Origin: Desulfobacteraceae bacterium
GTDB taxonomy: Bacteria; Desulfobacterota; Desulfobacteria; Desulfobacterales; Desulfobacteraceae
NCBI GenBank assembly: GCA_024225635.1
Contig: JAAEMK010000230.1
Location: forward strand, 1-58,867
Reading direction: 5' to 3'
Length of the DNA: 58,867 bases
Positions 32,664 through 42,445 of this stretch are shown in pieces (the first letter of the stretch is position 1; the number at the start of each line of letters is the position of its first letter). The notes under the pieces were generated by a model, which saw only the letters and a list, made by a program, of their open reading frames with translations, was not told the origin of the DNA and searched no databases. The translations under genes and the position numbers were made by a program.

Positions 32664-35336
32664 TTAATCAACGCTTTTGTTTTGCCGGATAAAGGCCTTT
32701 GCAAATTCCATTTCATCCTCGATGGTGGTAATCCGGTTGTCCAGCCGGGCTTTGAGAACGGCCAGCATTATATCCCTGAAATCCGGTCCCGGTTTCGCCC
32801 CTATCTTGATCAGGTCCCGTCCCCTGAGCTGGACCCTGGTGTTCCTCAGCTGGGTGTAAAAGTGGGACACGGCCTTTCTTGTCTCCTCTTTTTTGGCCGT
32901 TGCCATCATGTAGAGGATCAGCTCGGGCTTGAAGATGCTGAGGACGTTGTAGAGGCGGCTGTTGCTCCCGGGGATATCGTTTTCAAGGATGTGGAGGCGC
33001 TGTTCCGCCTTGAGCCTGTCCTTGATGATTATTTTCTTGTGGGAGGGCGAGAGTCTCAGCCTTGCCGTTATCTCCTCCACGACCCGGGGAGTGCATTGCC
33101 TGATCATCACCATGAAGTAGACGGACCACCGTAGATAGGGTTCTTCCAGAAACAGGAGGTCGTGCCAGGCAAGGGTCTTTTTTACCTCATCGAGCAGGAG
33201 AAAGGTTTCCTTGTCCAGGACGAGATTCGGGTGGATCACTTTTTCAAGACCGTAGTCCCGGAGGGTCCTGATGGCCGGGATGGGATTCTCCTCCTCGAGG
33301 ATCTGTCTGAGTTCGGAAAAGACCCTCAAGCCGCTCAGGTTTTTGAAAAAGTCGACCCTGACGGCATTCTGGATGAGGCTGGAGGTGAGTTTGCCGATGG
33401 TGAAATCAAACCGGTTGGCAAACTTGATGGCCCTGAATACCCGGGTCGGATCTTCCACAAAGCTCAAGTTGTGAATGGTCCGGATGGTCCGGTCCTTGAG
33501 ATCCCGCTGGGCGCCGAAAAAGTCGACAAGGGTGCCGAACTCATCCCGGTTCAGGTGAATGGCCAGGGTGTTGATGGTAAAGTCCCGGCGGAACATGTCA
33601 AGTTTGATGGAACTCATCTCCACGGTCGGCAGGGCGGCCGGGAATTTATAATACTCGCGCCTGGCCGAGGCCACATCCACCTTGAATCCGTCCGGGAGAA
33701 TGATCACGGCCGTGCCGAATTTTTTGTGGGCGTTGCATCTGCCCCCTTTGATTCCCGCAAGGGCTTTTGCAAAGGCGATACCGTCACCCTCCACCACAAC
33801 ATCGATGTCATCCACCTCCCGGTAGAGGAGCAGGTCCCTGACAAAGCCGCCCACCACAAAGAGGTTGACCCCCATGGCGTCTCCGGCTGCGCCGATCTCC
33901 CTTAACAGGGTCGCGATCTTCGGGCTGAGGCGCTCGTCGATGAAGCGCTTGATGTTACGCTTTTTGGCATGTTTCCCGTAGGGTACCTCGCCCTGTTCAA
34001 AGGCCTTTGCGTCCTTGCTGTTCTGCACCAGGAAGTTGAGAAGGTCGGTGCGGGTGACCACCCCCAGGAGCACGCCGTTATCAATGACCGGCAGGATGCG
34101 CTGTTTCCCTTCCATTATCTTGGTTTCAATCTCGGGAAGGTCGGCCCTGGGGGAGATGGCCGAAATTTCCGTGGTCATGTATTCCATCACCGAAAGGTTT
34201 TCAAGGTTGTGGTAGAGCACCTTGTCGATCACCGGGCGGGTGGTGTACCCGATCACATCGTTTGTTTCGGCATCCAGGACCAGCAGGGCGTTGACATTAT
34301 ACCGGGCCATGGTCCGGCTTGCCTCCTTGCAGGTGACATGGGCCTTGATGGTGATGGCGGGAGACGACATCAGCTCCTTGGCCACCCGGGATCTTTTGAC
34401 CGTCTGCTTGATGGTCTCGATGAGCTGCTGTTCGATCTGGGCAAGGGGGATGTCGCTGACCTTTGCGGAAGCGGCATAGGGGTGGCCCCCTCCGCCGAAG
34501 GTTGCCAGTATCCTGCCCACGTCCGCCTGGGGAGTCCTGCTCCTGGCAACGATGTTTATCTTGTTGCCCATGAGCACGACGGCAAAAAAGACATCCAGGT
34601 TCTCCATCTTAACCACCTTTTGAACAATGGAGGCAAGGTCGGTGATATAAGCGGGTGAGGAAATGGTGGAGATGTGGATGTCGTAGCCGTTGATCCTGTG
34701 GCAGGTCATCTCGTTCAAAAGGTCGTTGATCCAGGTGATCTGGTCCGGGCTGATCTCCTTTGAAACGAGATTGGAAATGGTGTTGAGGCTCGCCCCCCGG
34801 GAGAGGAGATAGGCCGCCATATGGAAATCCTCTTCCGTGGTGGCGGCATAGGTGAAAGAACCGGTATCCTCATAGATCCCCAGCGCCATGACCGTGGCTT
34901 CTTCCGGGGTGATGGGAATCTTTTTTTCCTTGATGATCCGGGTAAGGATCGTGACGGTGGCGCCGGTGAGCCGGGTCAGTTCAAAATCTCCCCTGATGTC
35001 GCTGTCAAGGGGAGGGTGGTGATCGTAGATATGGATCTCGAGCCCCTCCTTGTCAATGAGGTTTTCCACGATTTTAAGCCGCTGTCTCTGTTTGGTGTCC
35101 ACCAGCACAAGGCGTTTTACGCTTAAAAAATCGATGTTGCCGGGGGTGGCCATGTTAAAGAGGTAACTCATGGACGAGATGAAAAAATCCCTCAGGTTTT
35201 TTTCCTGGGAACCCGGGAAGATCACCACGGAGTCGGGATAGAGCTTCTGGGCTGCTAGCATGGATGCAACGGCATCGAAGTCCGAATTGGTGTGGCTTGT
35301 GATGACGGTTTCCGCCTTGATTTTCTTTCTACCCAT
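32664..35336 (-). CDS. DHH-CBS-CBS tRNA nucleotidyltransferase (A-adding or CCA-adding type)
   Basis: This 890-residue fusion has an N-terminal DHH phosphoesterase domain (SHTNSDFDAVASM near 14; DHH at 105-107), a DHHA1 region (about 230-310), two CBS domains (about 320-440) and a C-terminal class II poly(A) polymerase/tRNA nucleotidyltransferase domain (GGFVRDLLLYREVDDIDVVV near 495; RRDFTINTLA). It adds the 3' terminal CCA or its last A to tRNA. The DHH-CBS form is the long type seen in deltaproteobacteria, Aquifex and relatives, often an A-adding enzyme paired with a separate CC-adding one; none of the latter is in this window. The role of the DHH part is unclear. Confidence 0.9.
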   Translation of the reverse strand: MGRKKIKAETVITSHTNSDFDAVASMLAAQKLYPDSVVIFPGSQEKNLRDFFISSMSYLFNMATPGNIDFLSVKRLVLVDTKQRQRLKIVENLIDKEGLEIHIYDHHPPLDSDIRGDFELTRLTGATVTILTRIIKEKKIPITPEEATVMALGIYEDTGSFTYAATTEEDFHMAAYLLSRGASLNTISNLVSKEISPDQITWINDLLNEMTCHRINGYDIHISTISSPAYITDLASIVQKVVKMENLDVFFAVVLMGNKINIVARSRTPQADVGRILATFGGGGHPYAASAKVSDIPLAQIEQQLIETIKQTVKRSRVAKELMSSPAITIKAHVTCKEASRTMARYNVNALLVLDAETNDVIGYTTRPVIDKVLYHNLENLSVMEYMTTEISAISPRADLPEIETKIMEGKQRILPVIDNGVLLGVVTRTDLLNFLVQNSKDAKAFEQGEVPYGKHAKKRNIKRFIDERLSPKIATLLREIGAAGDAMGVNLFVVGGFVRDLLLYREVDDIDVVVEGDGIAFAKALAGIKGGRCNAHKKFGTAVIILPDGFKVDVASARREYYKFPAALPTVEMSSIKLDMFRRDFTINTLAIHLNRDEFGTLVDFFGAQRDLKDRTIRTIHNLSFVEDPTRVFRAIKFANRFDFTIGKLTSSLIQNAVRVDFFKNLSGLRVFSELRQILEEENPIPAIRTLRDYGLEKVIHPNLVLDKETFLLLDEVKKTLAWHDLLFLEEPYLRWSVYFMVMIRQCTPRVVEEITARLRLSPSHKKIIIKDRLKAEQRLHILENDIPGSNSRLYNVLSIFKPELILYMMATAKKEETRKAVSHFYTQLRNTRVQLRGRDLIKIGAKPGPDFRDIMLAVLKARLDNRITTIEDEMEFAKAFIRQNKSVD

Positions 35337-35456
35337 GGTCCCGGCTCCAACAGTTGTTTATGATAATCAGTGCCAACACCCCCCCGGGGATCAGCCCGGG
35401 AGGGGTGGCGTGCGTCTTCCTCTTATCATTAATAGGGGATAAAACCAAGGCTATCC

Positions 35457-36071
35457 TTATCCCACCGGCACTGCTTTTTTGATCATTGCCCTATCAATCG
35501 CTTTTTCAGGATATTTTCCTGTGATGTCCTTGTAGAACCCACGGATGATTTTCATGTCCGCTTCAAGGTCGCCGGTTGGATGGATCACGGGGCCGAAGCC
35601 GGCGACTTTTCGCTTGTAGTCGAGGAATCCCAAGGCAATGGGCACGTTTGCTCCCATGGCAATATGGTAAAATCCGGTTTTCCAGTGGGTCACCTTTGTT
35701 CGTGTACCGGCCGGGGAGATGGCAAGGGCGAGCCGCTTGCGCTTGTTGAACTGCTGGATGGACTGATTTACGACACTGTGGGAACAGGACCGGTCAATGG
35801 GGATTCCACCGAGCCACATGAAAAGCTTCCTGAAGGGCTGCTTGAAGATGGCGTCCTTGCCCATCCAGTATATCCCTCTCTTGTAAATAAATGTCGTGAA
35901 CAGGGTATACGGAAGATCCCAGTTCGAGGTGTGGGGCGCTGCAATGATGACCATTTTTTTGGTGTCCGGCATTTCGCCCTCTACGCGCCACCCAAAGAGT
36001 TTCAGGAAGATCATCGAGATCCATCCCATAATCGTTCTCAATCCGGGGGTGTCAAAAATAGTATGTTTCAA
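35457..36071 (-). CDS. PlsC-like acyltransferase
   Basis: This 204-residue member of the 1-acyl-glycerol-3-phosphate acyltransferase superfamily is predicted at the inner membrane. It has the catalytic HX4D motif H47-TSNW-D52 and block III GGIPIDRS near residue 88. Block II/IV reads SPAGTRT where most PlsC proteins have PEGTR, so a conserved glutamate is replaced by alanine; this variant is common in a short subgroup of uncertain substrate. Hence lysophosphatidate specificity is not assured. A GC-rich hairpin (35378-35408) lies in the gap downstream. Confidence 0.82.
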   Translation of the reverse strand: MKHTIFDTPGLRTIMGWISMIFLKLFGWRVEGEMPDTKKMVIIAAPHTSNWDLPYTLFTTFIYKRGIYWMGKDAIFKQPFRKLFMWLGGIPIDRSCSHSVVNQSIQQFNKRKRLALAISPAGTRTKVTHWKTGFYHIAMGANVPIALGFLDYKRKVAGFGPVIHPTGDLEADMKIIRGFYKDITGKYPEKAIDRAMIKKAVPVG

Positions 36072-36339
36072 CTGCGTCCATCCTTATGGTTTTACGGTGT
36101 AATGATTTATCCCCCCATGCGGTTGCCGCCGATTGGAGAGAATGAAAAATTGTTAAATATTCACCATCGGTTAGGGGTTGTAAAGGAAAAAATCCGGTTT
36201 TGCAAAAATTTTACAAACGGGCCGGCGGCGAATCCCCTATGAAATCTGTTGTTCCCACACTACCTCTATGCTAAGAATAAGAATCAGGTTCGTTTTGATC
36301 GAGGTCCTTTGTCGTAAACCCGAAAAAAAAGGATGGATC

Positions 36340-37548
36340 ATGCCCGCTTTTCTATGGAAAGGGAAAAACCCCAAAGGCAGAACACTCAAAGGGGAAATTG
36401 AGGCCGAGAACGCTGAACAGGTTCGGTCGAGCCTTGTTCGCCGCAAAATCACCCCCCTGAAGGTCAAACCCAAACCCAAGGATATGTTCGAGAATGTGGC
36501 GTTTCTCCAGCCACGGGTCAAGGATTCGGACATCATCATCTTTGCCAGGCAGTTCTCCACCATGATTGATGCAGGGCTTCCCCTGCTTCAGTGCCTGGAC
36601 ATCCTCCATGCCCAGCAGGAGAACCCCACCTTCAAGAAGGTGCTGAAGAAGATCAAGGAATCCGTGGAATCCGGCGAGACATTTGCCGATTCCCTTGGGA
36701 AATATCCTGATATCTTCAACGAACTGTTCACCAACATGGTTGCAGCGGGCGAAGCCGGGGGTATCCTGGATGTCATCCTGCGAAGGCTTTCAGCGTACAT
36801 GGAGAAGATGGCAAAGCTGAAGAAGCAGGTTAAGGGAGCCATGACCTATCCCGGCATTACCATGGCCGTTGCCGTGATTGTGGTGGGGATCATCCTGGTA
36901 TTTGTCATCCCGGTATTTGCGGAGATGTTCAAGGATTTTGGCGCAGCCCTTCCGGCGCCCACCATGTTCGTGGTCACCATGAGTAATGTGGTGATCTCCA
37001 AGATCTTCCATATCATCGGCGCCTTCATCGTGACGGTGTTTATTATCCGGCGAATCTATATGTCGGAAAAAGGCCGTATTTTCATGGATGACATGTTTCT
37101 GAGGCTTCCCGTGTTCGGCATCCTCATTCGAAAGGTTGCGGTCGCCAAGTTCACCAGGACCATGGGCACCATGATGTCCAGCGGGGTGTCCATTCTGGAG
37201 GCCCTGGATATCGTTGGTAAAACAGCGGGAAACAAGACCGTTGAATTTGCCATCAGTGATGTGAAAGCGGGAATATCCGAGGGCCGCTCCATGGCCGACC
37301 CCCTGCTGGAGAGCGGGGTGTTCCCCTCCATGGTGTGTTCCATGATTGCCGTGGGCGAGTCCACCGGCGCCCTGGATACCATGCTCGGAAAAATTGCCGA
37401 CTTTTATGATGATGAAGTCGATCAGGCAGTGAAAAACCTGACAGACATGATCGAGCCCTTTATGCTGGTGTTCCTTGGGGTGGTGATCGGCGGTCTGGTG
37501 ATTGCCATGTACCTTCCTATCTTCAAGATGGCGGCTGCCGTCGGGTAG
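36340..37548 (+). CDS. pilC: Type IV pilus inner-membrane platform protein PilC (GspF family)
   Basis: PilC/GspF forms the inner-membrane platform on which the PilB motor acts. The 402 residues contain two repeated T2SF domains (LARQFSTMIDAGLPL-like segment written FARQFSTMIDAGLPL near 75, and FTRTMGTMMSSGVSILEAL near 270), each followed by membrane helices. The ATG at 36340 with GGATGG upstream gives the normal MPAFLWKGKN start; the frame is open 24 codons further up. A PilS-like kinase gene follows after 90 bases; pilB, pilT and pilD are not here. Confidence 0.93.
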   Translation: MPAFLWKGKNPKGRTLKGEIEAENAEQVRSSLVRRKITPLKVKPKPKDMFENVAFLQPRVKDSDIIIFARQFSTMIDAGLPLLQCLDILHAQQENPTFKKVLKKIKESVESGETFADSLGKYPDIFNELFTNMVAAGEAGGILDVILRRLSAYMEKMAKLKKQVKGAMTYPGITMAVAVIVVGIILVFVIPVFAEMFKDFGAALPAPTMFVVTMSNVVISKIFHIIGAFIVTVFIIRRIYMSEKGRIFMDDMFLRLPVFGILIRKVAVAKFTRTMGTMMSSGVSILEALDIVGKTAGNKTVEFAISDVKAGISEGRSMADPLLESGVFPSMVCSMIAVGESTGALDTMLGKIADFYDDEVDQAVKNLTDMIEPFMLVFLGVVIGGLVIAMYLPIFKMAAAVG

Positions 37549-37638
37549 GCCCCCATGGAAATCTTCACTCGAATTGATACCTGTCTTGCCTCTTTTAATT
37601 GGAAATGGGATCTGTTTCCATGGGAGGTGCCTTAAGCC

Positions 37639-38940
37639 GTGAAACCCATCACAGCCACAGACACCCCGGATATCGTCCGGGGGCTTCGCTGGCTGATCGT
37701 TTTCAGGGCCGTCTTTGCAATGGTCCTGACACTTTCTTCCGTCATCTACTGTACAGTGGAGAAGCTCTCCTACGTCCAGCAGCCCTTTGTTGCGCTTTAT
37801 TGCATATCCGGCCTGCTGATCTGCCTGTCCATCGGGTATGCCGCCGTCTTGCCCTGGATTCGCACAAAGATGCTGTTCGCCTATGTCCAGCTCATTGCGG
37901 ACAGTTTTATAATTACCTTGATCGTCTATGTTACCGGCAGTTTTGAAAGCATTACCACTTTTTTATATCTCGTGGGCATCATCGGGTCGAGCATGTTGCT
38001 CCTGCGGAAAGGGAGCATGGTGATCGCAGCCTGTTGCAGCACGGAATATGCGGTGCTCATCTGCCTCGAGTACTACGGCTTCCTGCGGCCCCTTACCGGG
38101 CATGGGGACCTTGCTTTCCTAGTGGATTTCCCCCAGGTCGCCTACAGGGTGGTGATCATTGCCGCCGCCTGTTTTGCCGTTGCCCTGCTGAGCGGGGTCC
38201 TGGCCCTCCAGGCCAAGCGGGCCCGCCTGGACCTGAGGGTGGTGGAAGGACATCTCAAGCGGGTGGAAAGGATGGCCGCCATGGGGGAAATGGTTGCGGG
38301 CATGGCCCATGAAATTAAAAATCCGTTGGCCTCCATCTCCGGAGCCATCCAGCTCATGGCTGAAAAGACAGAGCCGGGGTCCCAGAACCAGCGGCTGATG
38401 CAGATCGTCCTCCGGGAAACCCGGAGGCTTAGCGCCATTGTGACCGATTTTCTGCTGTTTGCAAAACCAAAGGGCGGCATGGTGCAGGATATCAGGCTCG
38501 ATCTCGCCATTGACGAAGTCGTAGAACTCTTCCGCAGGGACCCCCTGTGTGCCGGGCGCATCCAGGTCTCCACCCGGCTGGATTCCCCCGTGTGGGTGGC
38601 CATGGATCCGGGGCATTTCAAACAGGTGCTGTGGAACCTGCTGAAAAACAGTGTCGAGGCCATCGGGGACACAGGCGAGATCATGATCCGGCTCTCCATG
38701 TTCCGGGGGGAACGCGCCTATCTGACCGTTGAGGACACCGGGTGCGGAATTTCCGTGGATGACCGGGGGGGGGTGTTTGATCCGTTTTTTACTACAAAAC
38801 CGTCGGGGTCCGGGCTTGGGCTTTCCATCGTTCACAAGCTCATAGACAGCTACGACGGGATGGTCGATTTTGAAAGCCGGCCAGGCAAGGGAACGGTTTT
38901 TACTTTGATCCTGAAAGGGCATTCATCAACAAAATCTTGA
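37639..38940 (+). CDS. PilS-like membrane sensor histidine kinase
   Basis: This 433-residue kinase has six predicted membrane helices (about residues 17-190) and then a HisKA domain with the phosphorylated H224 in GMAHEIKNPLASISG. The ATPase domain has N box (NLLKNSVEAIGD), G1 (EDTGCGIS), F box (FDPFFTTKPSG) and G2 (SGLGLSI). No PAS domain is evident. Following pilC suggests a PilS role in pilin control with a sigma-54 partner such as PilR, but no response regulator follows; lysS does. GTG start with GGGAGG eleven bases upstream. Confidence 0.85.
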   Translation: MKPITATDTPDIVRGLRWLIVFRAVFAMVLTLSSVIYCTVEKLSYVQQPFVALYCISGLLICLSIGYAAVLPWIRTKMLFAYVQLIADSFIITLIVYVTGSFESITTFLYLVGIIGSSMLLLRKGSMVIAACCSTEYAVLICLEYYGFLRPLTGHGDLAFLVDFPQVAYRVVIIAAACFAVALLSGVLALQAKRARLDLRVVEGHLKRVERMAAMGEMVAGMAHEIKNPLASISGAIQLMAEKTEPGSQNQRLMQIVLRETRRLSAIVTDFLLFAKPKGGMVQDIRLDLAIDEVVELFRRDPLCAGRIQVSTRLDSPVWVAMDPGHFKQVLWNLLKNSVEAIGDTGEIMIRLSMFRGERAYLTVEDTGCGISVDDRGGVFDPFFTTKPSGSGLGLSIVHKLIDSYDGMVDFESRPGKGTVFTLILKGHSSTKS

Positions 38941-38966
38941 CACTGAGTCGTTGAATGGGGTAGTTT
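38937..38966 (+). promoter_or_regulatory. Candidate sigma-70-type promoter of the lysS-lol-bam-lpx run
   Basis: TTGACA (38937-38942) overlaps the stop of the PilS-like gene. After 18 bases comes TAGTTT (38961-38966), 36 bases before the lysS ATG. The spacing is slightly long and the -10 imperfect. Confidence 0.55.
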
Positions 38967-39001
38967 AACAAGTTTTTAATGAATGATAACCTTATCTATA
39001 G

Positions 39002-40498
39002 ATGGAAGATATTGAAAAAATGGATGAAACAAGCACATTACTAAAAGCCAGAAAAGAGAAGTTAAACGAGATGATAGAGAACGGTGTTAATCTCTATCCC
39101 AATGACTTCAGGGTTTCCCACACCATTGAAGATCTCAAGGAGCTGATAGATAAGCAGCCCGAAACCCTTGGGGAGGAAGGTCCTGTTTTTTCCATCGCAG
39201 GAAGAATGATGGCCATCAACAAGTTCGGTAAATCCTCCTTCATTCGTTTCAAGGACCGGACCGGCCCCATCCAGGCCTACATCCAGAAGAACCGGGTGGG
39301 TGACGAGGTCTACGACCTGTTCAAGAAACTCGATATCGGCGATTTTGTCGGAATCACCGGTACCCTGTTCCAGACCCGGACCGGGGAGTGGACACTGCTT
39401 GCGGACAGCTTCCGGCTGCTTTCCAAGTCGGTGCGCCCCCTGCCCGAGAAGTTCCATGGTATCAAGGATCCTGAAAAGCGTTACAGGCAAAGATACCTGG
39501 ATCTCATCATGAACCGGGACGCCAGGGATATTTTCATCAAGAGAAGCAAGACCGTGAGCCTCATGCGCTCCTTCTTTGAAAAGAGGGATTTCATGGAGGT
39601 GGAAACCCCCATGATGCAGCCCGTTCCCGGAGGCGCCGAAGCCACCCCCTTCAAGACCTGGCACAACGCCCTGGGTATGGAGCTCTTCCTTAGGATCGCC
39701 CCGGAACTCTATCTGAAACGCCTGGTTGTCGGCGGATTTGAGCGGGTTTTTGAGATCAACAGGAACTTCCGGAACGAAGGCGTTTCCACCCGCCACAATC
39801 CCGAGTTTACCATGGTGGAATTCTACCAGGCCTATGCCAACTATGAAGATCTCATGGATATGACCGAGGAGATGTTCCGGTTCATCGCAACAGAGGTGAC
39901 CGGGTCCGACGCCGTGGAATACCAGGGTGACACCATCGATTTCGGCAAGCCCTGGCAGCGTCTTCCAATGATTGAGTCCCTGACTGAAATCGGCGGTGTG
40001 GACGCGGCCATCCTCGATGATACGGCCGCTCTGCTCAAGTTCGCGGAGGAGAACGAGATAAAGATCACCAAGCAGGACCAGCACGGCAAGATCCTCACAA
40101 AGCTGTTTGACGTGCTGGTGGAGCCCAAACTGATCCAGCCGACCTTTATCACTGGCTACCCCGTGGAGGTTTCTCCCCTTTCCAGGAAGAGTGATGTCAA
40201 TCCGGAACTCACCGACCGGTTCGAACTCTTTATTGCCGGCAAAGAGATTGCCAACGGCTTTTCCGAGATCAACGATCCCGCGGACCAGCATGAGCGCTTC
40301 CTTGCCCAGGCAGCCAAGCGAACCGCGGGTGACGAGGAAGCCCATGTTATGGATAACGACTATGTCGAGGCCCTCGAGTACGGCATGCCTCCCACGGCCG
40401 GCGAAGGCATTGGTATCGACCGGCTGGTGATGCTGCTGACCGACTCACCATCGATCCGGGAGGTTATCCTCTTCCCGCACATGAAGAACGTATCCTAA
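39002..40498 (+). CDS. lysS: Lysyl-tRNA synthetase, class II
   Basis: This enzyme charges tRNA-Lys. The 498 residues have an OB-fold anticodon-binding domain (about 60-160, FSIAGRMMAINKFGKSSFIRF) and a class II core with motif 2 (NRNFRNEGVSTRHNPEFTM) and motif 3 (GIGIDRLVMLLTDSPSIREV). An alternative ATG lies six codons in. lolC starts three bases after the stop, so lysS appears to head the envelope gene run, an arrangement likely to couple their transcription. Confidence 0.96.
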   Translation: MEDIEKMDETSTLLKARKEKLNEMIENGVNLYPNDFRVSHTIEDLKELIDKQPETLGEEGPVFSIAGRMMAINKFGKSSFIRFKDRTGPIQAYIQKNRVGDEVYDLFKKLDIGDFVGITGTLFQTRTGEWTLLADSFRLLSKSVRPLPEKFHGIKDPEKRYRQRYLDLIMNRDARDIFIKRSKTVSLMRSFFEKRDFMEVETPMMQPVPGGAEATPFKTWHNALGMELFLRIAPELYLKRLVVGGFERVFEINRNFRNEGVSTRHNPEFTMVEFYQAYANYEDLMDMTEEMFRFIATEVTGSDAVEYQGDTIDFGKPWQRLPMIESLTEIGGVDAAILDDTAALLKFAEENEIKITKQDQHGKILTKLFDVLVEPKLIQPTFITGYPVEVSPLSRKSDVNPELTDRFELFIAGKEIANGFSEINDPADQHERFLAQAAKRTAGDEEAHVMDNDYVEALEYGMPPTAGEGIGIDRLVMLLTDSPSIREVILFPHMKNVS

Positions 40499-40501
40499 CC
40501 C

Positions 40502-41725
40502 ATGCCCCTGGAAATGCTCATAGCAGCCCGGTACCTCAAGGCAAAGAGACGGGAGGGATTCATCTCCCTGATCACCCTTCTGTCCATTGCCGGTGTTACC
40601 GTGGGAGTCATGGCCCTTGTCATCGTCATTGCCGTGATGAGTGGTGCTGAAACCGAATTCAGACGGAGAATCCTCGGTGTGGAACCCCATGTCCTTGTGA
40701 TGAACTCCTCCGGAAAAGCCTATGATGTCGACGGGACCGTCGACATTGCCCGGCGGATTCCCGGGGTCAGGGGGGTCTCCCCCATGGTGTTCGCCCAGAC
40801 CATGATCCGAACCTCCCACTCCCTGTCGGGAGCGGTGGTCCGGGGGGTGGATCCTTCCATCGGGTTCAGCCTGGTCAAGGGATTCAGCCCGTCGGAGTTA
40901 GGGAACAGGCTGGCCATGGATTCGGAAAACAGCCGACTGCCCGGGATCATTCTCGGCAAGGAGCTGGCAAAGAACCTGGCGACCATGGTGGGGGACAGGA
41001 TCGTTCTCATGTCCCCCGGGGGAATGATGTCCCCGGTGGGCCATGTTCCTTCCTTAAAACGGTTCCGGGTGACCGGCATTTTTGAATCCGGCATGTACGA
41101 ATACGACAGCTCCCTTGCCTATGTTCACATCCGGGAGGCCCAAAAGCTCATGGGCATGAAGGGCCGGGTGTCCGCCCTGGGTGTCTGGGTCAACAATGTC
41201 TTTTCGGCGGATACGGTCAAGGCGGATATCCTGAAATCGCTGGATTACTCCTTTTATGCCAGGGACTGGATGGAGATCAACAAGAGCCTGTTTTCAGCCC
41301 TGAAACTTGAGAAGACAGCCATGTTCGTCATCCTGACCCTCATTGTCCTGGTCGCGGCCTTCAATATCGCCTCGGCCCTGATCATGATGGTGATGGAAAA
41401 GACCCGGGATATTGCCGTGTTCAAGGCCATGGGCGCCACCGATGCCATGGTGCGTAAGATCTTTGTTGCCCAGGGCATGATCATCGGGCTCCTGGGAACT
41501 TCCCTGGGAACGGTGTCCGGCGTGGGGGTCTGCATGCTGCTTCAGAAATACAAGTTCATCGAACTGCCTCCGGCCTACCCCTTTTCGACCATTCCCGTTC
41601 AGCTGGAATCCATGGATGTCTTTTTAATCGTGGTTTCCGCCATCCTGATCTGCTTTGTGTCGACCATTTACCCTTCCTATAAAGCATCCAAAATGGATCC
41701 GGTGGAGGCCCTGCGTTATGGATAA
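40502..41725 (+). CDS. lolC: Lipoprotein-releasing ABC transporter permease LolC/LolE
   Basis: This is the membrane subunit of the Lol exporter, which extracts outer-membrane lipoproteins from the inner membrane and passes them to LolA. The 407 residues have an N-terminal helix ([20 protein letters not shown]), a large periplasmic domain (about 50-255), and three C-terminal helices of the FtsX type. Only one permease gene is present, so it may act as a homodimer in place of LolC and LolE. Its stop overlaps lolD by eight bases. lolA and lolB are not in the window. Confidence 0.92.
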   Translation: MPLEMLIAARYLKAKRREGFISLITLLSIAGVTVGVMALVIVIAVMSGAETEFRRRILGVEPHVLVMNSSGKAYDVDGTVDIARRIPGVRGVSPMVFAQTMIRTSHSLSGAVVRGVDPSIGFSLVKGFSPSELGNRLAMDSENSRLPGIILGKELAKNLATMVGDRIVLMSPGGMMSPVGHVPSLKRFRVTGIFESGMYEYDSSLAYVHIREAQKLMGMKGRVSALGVWVNNVFSADTVKADILKSLDYSFYARDWMEINKSLFSALKLEKTAMFVILTLIVLVAAFNIASALIMMVMEKTRDIAVFKAMGATDAMVRKIFVAQGMIIGLLGTSLGTVSGVGVCMLLQKYKFIELPPAYPFSTIPVQLESMDVFLIVVSAILICFVSTIYPSYKASKMDPVEALRYG

Positions 41726-42410
41726 TGACCCATCGAATCTGCTGGTCCTTGAAGGGATCTCCAAGGGGTATAATACAATCCAGACCAGGATCGAGATCCT
41801 GAAACAGGTGGACTTCACCATTCGCAAGGGTGATTCCATTGCCGTGGTGGGCGCTTCCGGCATCGGTAAATCGACCCTGCTTCAAATCATCGGAACCCTT
41901 GACCGGCCCGATGAGGGGCGCCTGCTCTTTGAGGGCAGGGATCTTTTCGCCCTTGACCAGGAGCGGCTTGCAAGGTTCAGGAACCGGTCGGTTGGATTTG
42001 TTTTTCAGTTCCACCACCTGCTCCAGGGGTTCACTGCCATGGAAAACGTGATGATCCCCTGCCTGATCAGCAAGATGTCGAAACAGGATGCGGAAAAACG
42101 GGCCAAAGAGATACTTGCCCGGGTGGGACTCCAGGAACGGTTTTTTCACCGGGCCGAGGATATGTCCGGCGGCGAGCAGCAGCGGGTAGCCCTTGCAAGG
42201 GCCCTGGTCCTTGAGCCGCTTCTGCTCCTTGCTGACGAACCCACCGGCAACCTGGATATAAGAAATTCCGAGGAGATTCATCAATTGCTTATGGAATTGA
42301 ACAAGGAGCTTGGCATGACGGTCATTGTTGTAACCCACAACAACGATCTTGCAAACCTGATGAATCAGAGAGTGACCCTTAAATACAGTGGAATAGTGCC
42401 GTTGCAATGA
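41718..42410 (+). CDS. lolD: Lipoprotein-releasing ABC transporter ATPase LolD
   Basis: The ATPase of the Lol exporter has 230 residues with Walker [13 protein letters not shown] near residue 41, signature [15 protein letters not shown] near 147, Walker [13 protein letters not shown] and the switch histidine in VVTHNND. The ATG at 41718 lies inside the end of lolC in another frame; the upstream in-frame ATG at 41655 would add 21 residues with no family match. Its end overlaps the open frame of bamA. Confidence 0.95.
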   Translation: MDNDPSNLLVLEGISKGYNTIQTRIEILKQVDFTIRKGDSIAVVGASGIGKSTLLQIIGTLDRPDEGRLLFEGRDLFALDQERLARFRNRSVGFVFQFHHLLQGFTAMENVMIPCLISKMSKQDAEKRAKEILARVGLQERFFHRAEDMSGGEQQRVALARALVLEPLLLLADEPTGNLDIRNSEEIHQLLMELNKELGMTVIVVTHNNDLANLMNQRVTLKYSGIVPLQ

Positions 42411-42445
42411 TAATTAAACCATTCAAAATAATCGAGACCTGTAAA

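Noticed and set aside
39062-40345. 427-residue minus-strand frame within lysS
   Set aside because: Antisense shadow of a gene with all class II synthetase motifs.
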